Of a stretch of DNA of 21,504 nucleotides, positions 8,285-17,009 are shown in pieces. Below the pieces are notes generated by a model, which was given only the letters and a program-made list of their open reading frames with translations, was not told the origin of the DNA and did no database searches. Source of the stretch: Sphacelaria rigidula (taxonomy: Eukaryota; Phaeophyceae; Sphacelariales); assembly GCA_964200075.2 (NCBI GenBank), contig CAXNAA020000411.1, forward strand, positions 1 through 21,504, in the 5' to 3' direction. The number at the start of each line of letters is the position of its first letter. Position 1 is the stretch's first letter. The translations under genes were made by a program, and so were the position numbers.

Positions 8285-9138
8285 GGGTTGAACCCTTAGA
8301 CAGCGACCGCCACGCTGGTAGACTGAGGTAGACACTACACTTTTTGGGTTCAGAATTCTTCCTTTGTCACAACTCAAAACGCCTACTCTACGGAGGAAGG
8401 GACCGGGAGTGCGTCAGAGGCACATAGGTGCGTCAAAACACAGACGGCGGTGTGGCTGTCGACCACCTGATTATTACGCCTCATACTCTTGTTGTGCAGT
8501 CTATCGTGTATCGTGCCGCGGCTGCACGTGCGGTCTGCAGCGTACAGGATCTTACAGTGTTGAAGGTGCCGAGTGTACGCAGCATGCGTGTGGATATCGC
8601 ACCATGACTACCGCTGCGAACGCCCCTGACTACCGTAGCTAAAATGTACGTGCGCCGGGTACTCGTGACCGCCGCTCGCGTGTTGCGCCGTGACGTTTAA
8701 TACCAGACGGAGATGTGGAGCTAGTGCGAAGCTCAGGCAGTACTGAACAGACAGACACAGTGTACCGAAGATGTTCGGACACCTACTTTTCGGTGATATA
8801 AAATATGGTTGATTTGGCATTCTCAAAATGAGTCATGAGGGTAGACAGCGAATATGTCTACCAGGTGTCTACCTCTAACCGTAACAAAAGCGCTCATTTT
8901 GACGACCGTGATTGGTCAGAATGGTCATACCGCGTCTCTCGGGCCTCGTGCACGGCTCATTTCTCCGCGGGGAACTTCCAAACACACATGGTTGACTTCG
9001 TGAGCTTGTCCCACGCTCCGCGAAGAGACACCCTCCCCTCACAAACCACCCCCCCCGGGCTTTGGAAACCCCCGGATGTCTCGGAACTCAGCCTGTACAA
9101 CTGTTCCGAGGCGACGCTCGTCGTCTAAGGGTTAATCA
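8285..9138 (+). mobile_element. TIR element L, intact-looking copy
   Basis: The ends are near-inverted: GGTTGAACCCTTAGAC at about 8286 and GTCTAAGGGTTAATC at about 9123-9137. Most of its length (8285 to about 9040) aligns with the reverse complement of about 12625-13700, at roughly 80% or better by eye. An open frame at 8364-8642 is only partly shared with the other copy and most differences change the amino acid, so I do not regard it as a gene. It is a non-autonomous DNA-transposon-like repeat whose termini resemble those of the ~105-bp MITEs at 13706-13925 and 20089-20194. Confidence 0.65.
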
Positions 9139-9684
9139 ACGAGAAAATATGGGCCCAAATTTTAGGGCAGATGGGCACCTTCCCCTTGGTTAGACTATTA
9201 ATACGATATGCGGATCACGGCCCAACTCGTCTACGTCGATGAGATATTGCTTCTAGAACATAAATCCGTCTTTAGGCTGGCCCAGCTTGTATCGACATCG
9301 TTAGTGAAAGCTGCCACGGGATTTACAACAGTGACGGTGCAGTATTGACGTCAATCCTCACACATCTCACCAGTCACTGTTTCACTGTTCCGGGGGGTTT
9401 GTCCGCGGAAACGCTACGAGCACTTCAGCCTAGATATACGTACCTTTGACATGGAACCCAAAGACACCGGCTCCGGCGCTTGGACGGACAGAGACGAATG
9501 GTCCAACGCAGGAATACTCACCATTCCCTCCGACTGACTCTGCGTGCACACCGAAAACGAGGAGGGGGGGGAGTCCGTGGTCAACATATAATCTTCACAT
9601 TTTTTCGCGGCCAGCTGCTGTTTTTGTTCGTGTCATTTCGCAAGACTAGATTGTGAATATTTCAGTAGGTACCTTCCGGCCCCT
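9139..9684. other. No recognisable feature
   Basis: Nothing beyond short frames. The plus-strand frame 9446-9649 has no supporting signals. Confidence 0.45.
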
Positions 9685-9855
9685 AGCGCCACCGTTATAG
9701 CCTTGAACAAAAAATATGACAGTGTCACCCTCTTCAGGTGTCCATGGCGGTCAGCATGGTAACATGTACGCGACTAGTGGGTAGGTATTGCGGAAGGCAT
9801 TTGAGCGTGCTAATGACACGATTTGGGGTGATCAGCGCCAACCAGCTCACGGATA
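9685..9855 (+). repeat. Dispersed repeat R, copy 2
   Basis: Partner of 7545-7705 with several short indels. It ends shortly after GGGTGATCAGCGCCAACCAG. Confidence 0.65.
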
Positions 9856-10275
9856 GCTCGAGCTGTAGCTTTCCATACCTCTCGCAGCTCACGTCTGTTC
9901 AGTCGTCGGTGGCCTAGTTGAGAAGTCAACTGGTCGAGATATTTTTCGACCGAGAGTTATTCCAAGGCACCGAGGGCGTGTTGGGTGAGGTGTTTCCTAC
10001 ATTTTGTTTTGTTTCTTTAAATCATACTCCGAGCACACAAAACTCGAGTGGAGTATTGAGATCGTACTAAACGATACCCTGATATTGCGTAGAGTATTGC
10101 GATCGCACCTACAGCATCTCTACCCAATATTCGGGAAGAGTTCGGAGATCGGACCATCGCAACGCAGAATTCGGGAGAGTAAATATCCGGGTATTTCCCC
10201 TACCCGAGTGATGCTACGATAGGGGTTGCACTTTTTCTAGAGGAAGTATTTCTCGGGGGTGTTGGACGGATCATT
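9856..10275. other. Weak direct repeats only
   Basis: GTGGAGTATTGAGATCG (about 10050) and GTAGAGTATTGCGATCG (about 10088) are direct repeats, and a looser third echo may follow. No gene is supported. Confidence 0.35.
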
Positions 10276-10280
10276 TTGAG

Positions 10281-10336
10281 AATCGGCATCATTTTTACTT
10301 GAAAAAGACTGAACAAGACTGAAAATGATGCCAATT
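10281..10336. repeat. Foldback hairpin with AATCGGCATCATTTT core
   Basis: The arms AATCGGCATCATTTT (10281-10295) and AAAATGATGCCAATT (10322-10336) pair with one mismatch across 26 bases. It is the same core as 354-403. Confidence 0.7.
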
Positions 10337-10344
10337 CACGAAAC

Positions 10345-11274
10345 GACCGCAGCGTGCATCTCCATGCCCGGTCCCCGAACATTTGGGTTGCACAGTACAG
10401 TGTTGCGTCAAAAAAAAAACGCTTTTTTCGGGGAAGAATCTGACCGCGTTTCCCCTTAGTGCGCACTACTGCAGCGCACAGCACCAGATATAGCGACATG
10501 GAACTGTTGACTGTGATTCGCACAACATATGAGCGAAGTTTCAGCGCCCATCACCGGCTACAGCGCGCGCAGGGTCGTGCGTCATGAACCACGCAGCTCT
10601 ACAGACTGTATGTCGATCGGTACACTACATATTGTCATGATCTAGAAAGGGTCGCAGTACAGACCGGTGTCAGTTTGCCCCCACAGCGACCGCCCAGCCG
10701 CTCAACATATCGAAGTTTGTGCATCCGCGCGTGCATATATGCCTTCACCTGTCGTGCACAAAGTCTGAGCTGCGGGATAGCCGATTTTGAGAGCGCAATC
10801 GAAGACATTCCCCGAAATCGCTTGTGGCCATGTTGTAGTAAAGTCTGGGGCCCAATCGTGCGGGCGCTTTGCGCATATGCTGTGTCCAACTAGTGTGCAA
10901 CGTTTCATGATGGAACGCGCAGTCACAGGCGAGATACCCACAAGCAAAGCTGCGCTGGAAATTGGAAGTTTACAGTAGAAAAGTATCTAGATAAACATGA
11001 GATGCGGTTACGCGCTGGTTACACCGCATGTCAGATGCGGTTACACAGTTATGGGTAGGAGTGGGGACCCTAACGACAAAAAATCGGCACAAGATTTAAA
11101 ACAAGAAATAACGCGGGGGAATAATGAAAACGTCAGTAGGTGGTCGGACCTGTGCCGAGGCCCTCACGAACAGAAGACACGCTTCATCACTTATTAAGTT
11201 GGTGTAGTATGGGAAAGTTGTAGCACTGGAGATCGCGCGGTTCTCGACACGGGAATCAAGTCGATCCACGGCAC
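10345..11274. other. No firm feature
   Basis: Overlapping short frames occur on both strands. AGATGCGGTTAC is directly repeated near 11000 and 11031. No convincing exon or element is seen. Confidence 0.4.
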
Positions 11275-11577
11275 TTGACAGCCCCCCGCATACACACAAG
11301 ATCTAGGGGACGTAGTTTGATATTTTGCTGGGGTCGCGTCAGCGGCAAGAAAATCCCCTCTCAGAGCGAAAAACACCTCATTTTAGTATATTTAGGTCAT
11401 TTGCGAGTCAGCATCACGCGCAAACGCAAAAACCAAACCAGGCGACATAGCTCGGGTGTGTGGGAAGCGCACGCAAGAAACCGCAGTCCAATCGATCGCT
11501 TCGTTGCCGAGTTGCAAGCGTTGCGCGATCGGCACTTTTGGGTTGAGGATCAGCAGCGTCTTTCGAGGCCGAAGATG
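11275..11577 (+). CDS. Weak candidate exon, unknown protein
   Basis: This is the first part of a 151-codon plus-strand frame (11275-11730). The stretch before a donor-like AAGATG|GTAAAT at 11577 encodes protein-like sequence (NRSPIDRFVAELQALRDRHF). After that point the frame enters the 326-bp duplicated region, so the downstream part is probably not coding. The acceptor is not identified. Frames of this length occur by chance, so support is weak. Confidence 0.2.
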
Positions 11578-11594
11578 GTAAATTCAAAACAATC

Positions 11595-11870
11595 GATGCG
11601 CATACTACTTTCCCTGCCGCAAGCAAGTTGTGACAACATGCACTTGGGTTGCGTGCCTCCAGGCGCTGCTTTGTTTTGGGCGGCTGTGCACAAAGGGCAA
11701 CTTCGCCTTTCAATGGCGAGTGTCCTTTGAAGTGTCGAATTACAGAGGGAGAGTGAACAGAAGAAAGACAAAGCTGGCGGCTGCTTCATGTCAGGGCTCC
11801 AGTGCAGAAGCCAAGGCGTCGAGAGCGATTTTAGTACGAGTATGTGCGTTACATCTCATGTATTTAGTAA
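11595..11870 (+). repeat. Direct duplication, unit 1
   Basis: It pairs with 11920-12180 at an offset of 326 bp. The best-conserved core is GGGCAACTTCGCCTTTCAA (11695 and 12021) plus the preceding CTGCTTTGTT. Both units can be read as PPGAALF..AVH.GQLRLS..S, but most differences between them change the amino acid, which argues against a conserved protein. Confidence 0.65.
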
Positions 11871-11919
11871 CCGTCTGTGTATACTATTAATAGTATGAGA
11901 ATGAGATGTAAACTACAGG

Positions 11920-12180
11920 TATGCATGCTTTTTAGTTGCGGCGAGCAGTGTGTGATGGATGACATTCGACTTTGTGGCGTGCCACCAGGTGCTGCTTTGT
12001 TCTGTACGGCTGTGCACGAAGGGCAACTTCGCCTTTCAACAGCGAGTACCCTTCATGTGTTGAGTTGCAGAAAGCGAGGTCGCACATGAATTTCGGCTGT
12101 TGTGTCTGAGGGTTCCAGAGGAGAAGCCAAGGGGGCGAAGAGTGATCTTGATTTCAGACTGCACACCATGTATGCCTAGG
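11920..12180 (+). repeat. Direct duplication, unit 2
   Basis: Second copy of 11595-11870, more diverged in its 3' third. About 50 unshared bases (11871-11919) separate the two. Confidence 0.65.
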
Positions 12181-12624
12181 TCGGCAGAGCCACGATGTTT
12201 CAACTGACTACCTGTACATACTGAAAATAGGGGAAAATTGAAAAATTGACGTTGAAGATATTGATCTGGACAGAGAACCAGACCGTGCCCAAGCGACCGA
12301 TCAGATGGGATTCCTTCCACTCATGCCATGACCCCGACCACATGGGGCCCATGACAAATTCACTCTTCAATCCCGCAGCCATAGCCGTGTGTAGGACATG
12401 CAGCGCTTAGCCAATCCGTATGGCATGAACCTCTTGATCGTCATAATCATCAACATCGTTCTCAGTAGTTTTCGGATACGCGACGCTGCTGCTCATTATC
12501 TCCAAATTTCTGTACTTTCTCGTTCTAGCACCATGTCAGGCACGCCTGTCACTGCAGTTACGTTGGTGTGTAGCGACCACAACAGCTGCTGTTCGTGCTC
12601 TTGTTTTGTCATCTTCGCAATGAC
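12181..12624. other. No recognisable feature
   Basis: A plus-strand frame at 12398-12712 includes hydrophobic residues but runs into element L and has no splice signals. Confidence 0.4.
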
Positions 12625-13700
12625 GGTAAACGTGGGGTGGTCTCCGCGGAGCATCGGAGAAGCTCACGAAGTCAACCATGTGTGTTTGGAAGTTTCCCGC
12701 GGAAAATTATGAGCCGTGCAGGAGGCTCGAGAGGCGCGGGATGACCCTTCTGACCAATCACGGTCGTCAAAATGAGCACTTTTGTTCCGCTAGAGGTGGA
12801 CACCGGGTAGACACATTCGCCGTCTACCCTCAAATCTCATTTGATCATGCCAAATCAACCACAGATTATATAACCAAGAAGCAGGTGTTCGAGCATCTTT
12901 GTTACACTGTTTCTGTCCAGTACTGCCTGAGCGTCCTAATAGCTCCGAACATTTTCCTGGTATAAAACGTAGTGGCGCAACACGCGAGCGGCGGCCACGA
13001 GTATCCCACGCACGTAGATGTAGACAAGTACTTCGACCGTGAGGCGACCGCCATCGCCGAGCAATTGCTCCACGGTAGTCAGGGGCGTTCGCGGCGGTAA
13101 TCATGGCGCGATATCGAAACGCACGCTGCGTACACTCGGCACGTTCAACGCTGTAAAATCCAGTACGCTGCAGACCGCGCATAACAATGGTTTCGTGAGA
13201 TTGAGAGGAGAGGATACGATTGAGAGTGAAAAGCGGTGAATGAGTGAATAAATCGTTTTGGTTCCGAAATGCCCCTCCGCGAGGCCCGATATGCTTTCCG
13301 CAGTACCTCACCACTGAGGCCCTTGATATCCCTAGTAGGATATCGACGTCTACAGCTGTAAGCACCCGCCAGTGATGGAGGCAAAGAAAAGCACACACGG
13401 AATGAAAAATCGGCCAAGTTGAAGGGAGTGATCAAAGCCACTCTCACTCAGCGTTCTACTCTTGATGTCACGAAATCGTTGTTACGTGTAGCCGCGGCAC
13501 GATACACTACAGACTGCACAGCAAAAATATGAGGCGAAATAATGAGGTGGTCGACAACCACACCACCGTCTGTGTATGACACATATATGTGCCCCTTAGG
13601 CACTCCTTCCGCCGTAGAGTAGGCGTTTTACGTTGTGACAAAGGAATGATTCTGAACCCAAGAAGTGTAGTGTCTACCTCTTCACCAGCGGGGGGGTTGC
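12625..13700 (-). mobile_element. TIR element L, inverted and interrupted copy
   Basis: The reverse complement aligns with 8285-9040. Examples are ACACATGGTTGACTTCGTGA, TTTTGACGACCGTGATTGGT and CAAAACGCCTACTCTACGG-type strings in matching order. Two segments are absent from the other copy: a roughly 50-bp stretch at about 13016-13070 and a roughly 300-bp TIR insertion (13184-13490). The inner end, corresponding to 9040-9138 of the other copy, is not recognisable, so this copy is truncated or diverged there. A 202-codon minus-strand frame spans element and insertion and is probably fortuitous. Confidence 0.7.
13184..13490. mobile_element. ~300-bp TIR insertion nested in element L
   Basis: The ends are inverted. 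ATAACAATGGTTTCGTGA at about 13181 faces TCACGAAATCGTTGTTACGT at about 13472-13491, with weaker matching further inward. The uninterrupted copy (8515-8540) carries CGGCTGCACGTGCGGTCTGC continuously at the corresponding site, which shows this block was inserted. The interior has no recognisable protein. A clear target duplication could not be resolved. Confidence 0.65.
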
Positions 13701-13705
13701 TGCCC

Positions 13706-13806
13706 AAGGGTTGACCCTTGGACAGCGAGGGCAGGTCATCCATTGAATCGGCATTAATTTCACTCGAAAAGGGTACGCGTGATCCAGGTGGACTACCCTT
13801 GGGTTT
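13706..13806 (+). mobile_element. MITE M, tandem unit 1
   Basis: It starts AAGGGTTGACCCTTGGACAG, contains GAATCGGCATTAATTTCACT and ends near GGACTACCCTTGGGTTT. The reverse complement matches the MITE at 20089-20194 through its middle (GATCACGCGTACCCTTTT and onward). It abuts the outer end of element L, whose terminus resembles the MITE terminus. Confidence 0.7.
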
Positions 13807-13925
13807 AAGGGTTGACCCTTAGACAGCAAAAGTTGGTCATCTGTTAAATCGGCATCAATATAACTTGGAAAAAGTGTGCATGATCGAGTTGGACTACCCG
13901 CATCACGGTCCAAGGGTCAATCAAG
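13807..13925 (+). mobile_element. MITE M, tandem unit 2
   Basis: The second unit begins AAGGGTTGACCCTTAGACAG exactly 101 bp after the first, contains AAATCGGCATCAATATAACT and ends CCAAGGGTCAATC. A head-to-tail arrangement is unusual for MITEs and may reflect insertion into, or duplication of, the palindromic AAGGGTTGACCCTT end. Confidence 0.7.
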
Positions 13926-14121
13926 ATGTACTTTTTCTTGTTTGAATCCAACAGCAAAGTGATATTCATTGCCTATTCAGCTTACACGTGTACCCCTGAC
14001 GTAGAACTGCAGTTACTCCCGTTTCAAAGTCAAAATACTTTTCTACAAAAAAAAAGTCAAGTATACTAGTCAGGAGTTTGTGACCATCGAAGGTCATCTC
14101 ATCACACACGAGCACGAATGC

Positions 14122-14390
14122 TCACGCCGATTCCTGGAGTTAGACTCTGGAACTTCGCACACAACTACTATGAAACATCACGCAACTTTTAATAAATGGG
14201 ATATTTCGATTTTTTTCCTCTTTTCGACAATTATCAGGTGTCCCAGAAGGGCACGTGATCCCCAAAAGTCCCCAAAAATAACTGTCGAACAAAAAACGAA
14301 AGGCCCATCCACTGAAAGTTTTGTAATGTTTTTTAGTTAGGGTATGCACATTTTTTTAGAGTGTAACTCTACGAATCGGTGTAAACATTT
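14122..14390. mobile_element. Foldback element (family F), copy 2
   Basis: The left arm CTCACGCCGATTCCTGGAGT at 14121 mirrors the right arm ending CTCTACGAATCGGTGTAAAC near 14385, with matching inner parts. The central GGTGTCCCAGAAGG resembles the centre of the copy at 6228-6500. It is non-coding. The frames at 14080-14340 (+) and 14140-14349 (-) are mirror images produced by the inverted repeat. Confidence 0.7.
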
Positions 14391-14563
14391 CACACCCTGG
14401 ACAATATATGGTCAATAGATTCAATAGACGAGAAGTGTACTGCATCAAGTATAGGCCTATTGCAACTATTGCCGGCCAACAATAGCCGCAATAGGCCTAT
14501 ACTTTATGCAGTACGTATCTTGTCTATTGCAACTTTTGACTATATTTTGTCCAAGGTGTGAAA
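14388..14563. mobile_element. Long-hairpin foldback element G
   Basis: The arms 14388-14471 and 14480-14563 are inverted copies about 84 bases long, with roughly 13 mismatches by eye and a loop of only 8 bases (CCGGCCAA). The perfect inner block is AGTATAGGCCTATTGC. Weak pairing continues out to about 14379 and 14572. Its left end abuts or overlaps foldback F copy 2. If transcribed, the RNA would form a long stem. Either a MITE or a palindromic scar is possible. Confidence 0.8.
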
Positions 14564-14856
14564 CAATTGCACATGAATGAATTTTGAGTGACAGCGCATG
14601 ACCCAGCTCGTATCTCCTTTTCAGTCGTTCGCAGTGCACCTCAAATCTGCATGTGTGGATGTGGTACATCAAGTCACGCGTCTTCACGCCCAATTTCACA
14701 GGAGAGCGGCTTACGAGTTGAACCCTTTCAGCGCCCGACGCTCGACCATCTCCTTTCCAGCGGGGGGTTTGGGACTAACGATTTATGGTGGGAAGACAAC
14801 GCCTCCACATGCAATATCGTCGCCATACGTAAACTGTGCGTTGCTGCAAGCCTTCA

Positions 14857-15270
14857 ATACCAGTACCCGACAGTTCTGAAAGATATGTGCGAAATATTTA
14901 CCCTTACCCGTCCGACACTTTCTACGATAGCCCCCCGCGAAAAAGTGCATGGCTTTAGGAGGCAACATCTTCACGTAGATCGACATGGAAAAAGCCGAGC
15001 ACAACCAGCAGTTGGGAATTCTCACGCTTGGGTTCGTTCCAGCCAATGTCGCCAATATGAGGCGCTTCATGCAGCCTGAACCCAAACATCAGGCGCTGCA
15101 TGGTCATTTTTTTCACGACACTTATGGGCTGGTTTTGGGGGGGGGCTGTCGTCCCCTGATGTTGTATACCCTTTTGGAAATACCCAGGTGCGGATACGGG
15201 TAGGGGTTTCTGTACAACATTCACACCCTACCCAGAAGATTTTGTACGTTGTGCTAGACTTCCATACCCA
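14857..15270 (+). repeat. 41-bp repeat family, block C (scattered)
   Basis: One 41-bp-type unit starts ATACCAGTACCCGACAGTTC at 14857. A longer unit of the 73-bp type runs from about 15163 (TATACCC, then a GTTTCTGTACAACATTC end), followed by an exact-period unit at 15223-15263. The intervening sequence is unrelated, so the block is broken by other sequence. Confidence 0.6.
14985..15203 (+). CDS. Weak candidate exon, unknown protein
   Basis: The plus-strand frame opens after a CACGTAG that could serve as a splice acceptor (last base near 14978). It encodes protein-like sequence beginning MEKAEHNQQLGILTLGFVPA and including FMQPEPKHQALHGHFFHD. Its 3' end runs into the 41-bp repeat field near 15165, so any real exon must stop before that. 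No donor of good quality is evident. Its length is compatible with chance, and no family is recognised. Confidence 0.2.
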   Translation: MEKAEHNQQLGILTLGFVPANVANMRRFMQPEPKHQALHGHFFHDTYGLVLGGGCRPLMLYTLLEIPRCGYG

Positions 15271-15671
15271 GTCTTGTTCCTGTTCAAATAATATGGAGGC
15301 ATTTTAGGGAATTCGAAATTCTGACGCAGGGTTACCTTTGAAACGGTGCTTCTCCGCGTTGTGGAACGTGCGGTGGTTAGGGAGGCACACGACCTTCGAG
15401 GAGGGGTATCCACATTAGCACGATAAGTTGGCGCTAGAGAAAACGTTGGTGGTGGCTGAGGCGCCCACATGGCCCAAAGATGCATGTCACTGTGCAGGGA
15501 AGAAGCGCTTAATACACGACAAGTATCAGGCGCCTCGAAGCTACGACCAACTCGACACCGTGTGCTTCGGGACGACAGCACTGAACTGACTGCACGATGC
15601 GAACTATGCGTTGGCAGGGCTGAAATACCCGCGATCCATCCTTAAAAAATGAAGGTTGCAAGGTTTGTCCT

Positions 15672-15980
15672 GTTTTCTTTCTTCTTCTTTGCACTTCGAA
15701 CCCCTCCCCTTCCTCGGGATGAGTCCGTGGTCTCGAGGGATCAACCCCTCTCTCACCTGGTACGCACCGTACATTTTGGTTTCGCCGATTGGGTCAGCAC
15801 TCCAGCACCGCGTCAACTCAAGTCACACAAACCCAGTCGACTATATCGTTTCACTCACGTCCTCACGCTTTCCACGGTGGAAGTCATACATCACGAAGAA
15901 AAAACCCAAGGCATCGGGAATCGAACCCTCGTTCTCTCCACCGTAATGGCGACAGTCAGACCATCACACCACCGGGGCAC
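15672..15980 (-). mobile_element. SINE-like element copy 2, with complete tRNA-like head
   Basis: Read on the minus strand from 15980, the head has an A-box-like TGGTGTGATGGTC (15959-15971). About 31 bases on is a perfect Pol III B box, GGTTCGATTCC (15917-15927). Together they form a roughly 70-nt tRNA-like 5' end. A unique body of about 210 bp follows, then an A-rich tail (15690 down to 15672: AAAGAAGAAGAAAGAAAA). Copies at 2950-3236 and 4322-4500 share body and 3' end but lack part of the head, the pattern expected of 5'-truncated retroposons. The T stem pairs poorly and no full cloverleaf was confirmed, so it is not a tRNA gene. Confidence 0.75.
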
Positions 15981-15999
15981 GGCGGCACTGTAGCCTACC

Positions 16000-16360
16000 T
16001 TTTTTGTATACCCAGGGTGTTTTGAGGGGTACTACCCGTATCCGACAGTTCTGTAACTTTGGTAGGATTTTCATATTCCTACGCGATAGGTCAGTAAGTC
16101 CTCTAAGCCTCCCATACCCTTACCGGGGTCGCGGGCATACCCTTACCAAAATATTTGGTTGCGGGTACGGTTTTTTGTGCAACCTCCATACCCTACCCGG
16201 CAAGTTCTGTGACTTCTGGAAGACTTTCATGTTGGTACAGTAACCGACAATTATGTAACTTCTGTGGGGCTTTCATACCGGTACCCAATAGATCAGTAAG
16301 TCCTGTAAACCTCCCATACCCCTACCCCAGGTTTGGGTATACCCCTGTAGATATACCTGA
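16000..16360 (+). repeat. 41-bp repeat family, block A
   Basis: It opens with a leader, GTATACCCAGGGTGTTTT (about 16006). Units follow at 16032-16072 and 16073-16113 (41 bp each), then a 74-bp unit (16114-16187). The next units are 16188-16228 (41), 16229-16274 (46, a 5-bp insertion) and 16275-16315 (41), then a partial copy. Typical unit: ATACC(C)GTACCCGACAGTTC, then TGTAA(C/G)TTCTGTAAGACTTTC. Confidence 0.85.
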
Positions 16361-16603
16361 TGCAGAGACAAGCCCCGGGATGGGCCCTGGAGAGTTATGG
16401 AAATAGGATTGATTCCGACACAATCTGATAACCTGAACTTGTATCCCGAGCCCCCATCAATTAACCAGTAGAGTTTACCGGGGTAGGGCTGCAAATATCC
16501 ATGGTTGACATTACTCGATGTGAGTGTGAACAACGAGAAACAGAATTTTAGTGGAGCTGACAGTCCTTTGTGCTCCTCGCGTGCGCAGAACGCGTTTTCG
16601 TTG

Positions 16604-16628
16604 AAATCGGCGCCACAGGCGCCGATTT
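16604..16628. repeat. Perfect 11-bp hairpin, 3-nt loop
   Basis: AAATCGGCGCC, loop ACA, GGCGCCGATTT. It is a perfect inverted repeat with very high GC in the stem, followed immediately by GGCCGCACGTGGCC-type dyad sequence. It could act as an RNA hairpin or protein-binding dyad; no gene context tells which. Confidence 0.8.
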
Positions 16629-16761
16629 GGGGTCCACCAAGGCCGCACGTGGCCTAGGGTTAGGGGTGGCGATACTTGAAAAATTGTGTAAACCATGGAC
16701 ACTTGTAGCCCAAAGCCGCTGAAATAGCCTCTCAATGAACCCCCCCTCGTTCTCTCAAGAC

Positions 16762-16781
16762 CACACACACACACACACACA
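16762..16781 (+). repeat. (CA)10 microsatellite
   Basis: Twenty bases of pure CA repeat, followed by a short A run. Confidence 0.95.
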
Positions 16782-17009
16782 AAAATTCAAACTTGCAAAG
16801 ATACTTGAAAAGATCATACACGGACGGGTTACGGGGTACCGTTGGATGGAAACACGAAACATGAGCAGCAACGCCGGCCTTGAGGACGGATTACGCCACA
16901 GTCGCGCGGTAGCTCGAGTTGGGGCGCTTCATCTGCGCCACCAGGGGGATCAAGTAGCAAGGTACACGTTGATGGTGGTCGTGCCAAATATTGTGTTCTC
17001 CATGCGGTA

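Noticed and set aside
12790-13398. 202-codon minus-strand gene
   Set aside because: The frame spans the junction between element L and its nested insertion, and the homologous copy at 8.4-8.9 kb does not keep the frame.
14588-15079. 163-codon plus-strand gene
   Set aside because: It runs through a 41-bp repeat unit at 14857 and has no splice-like boundaries; a shorter alternative frame at 14985 is kept only as weak.
15910-15980. A tRNA gene on the minus strand
   Set aside because: The A and B boxes are good, but the T stem pairs only partly, no acceptor stem closes, and the sequence continues into a shared body with an A-rich tail. A SINE head explains it better.
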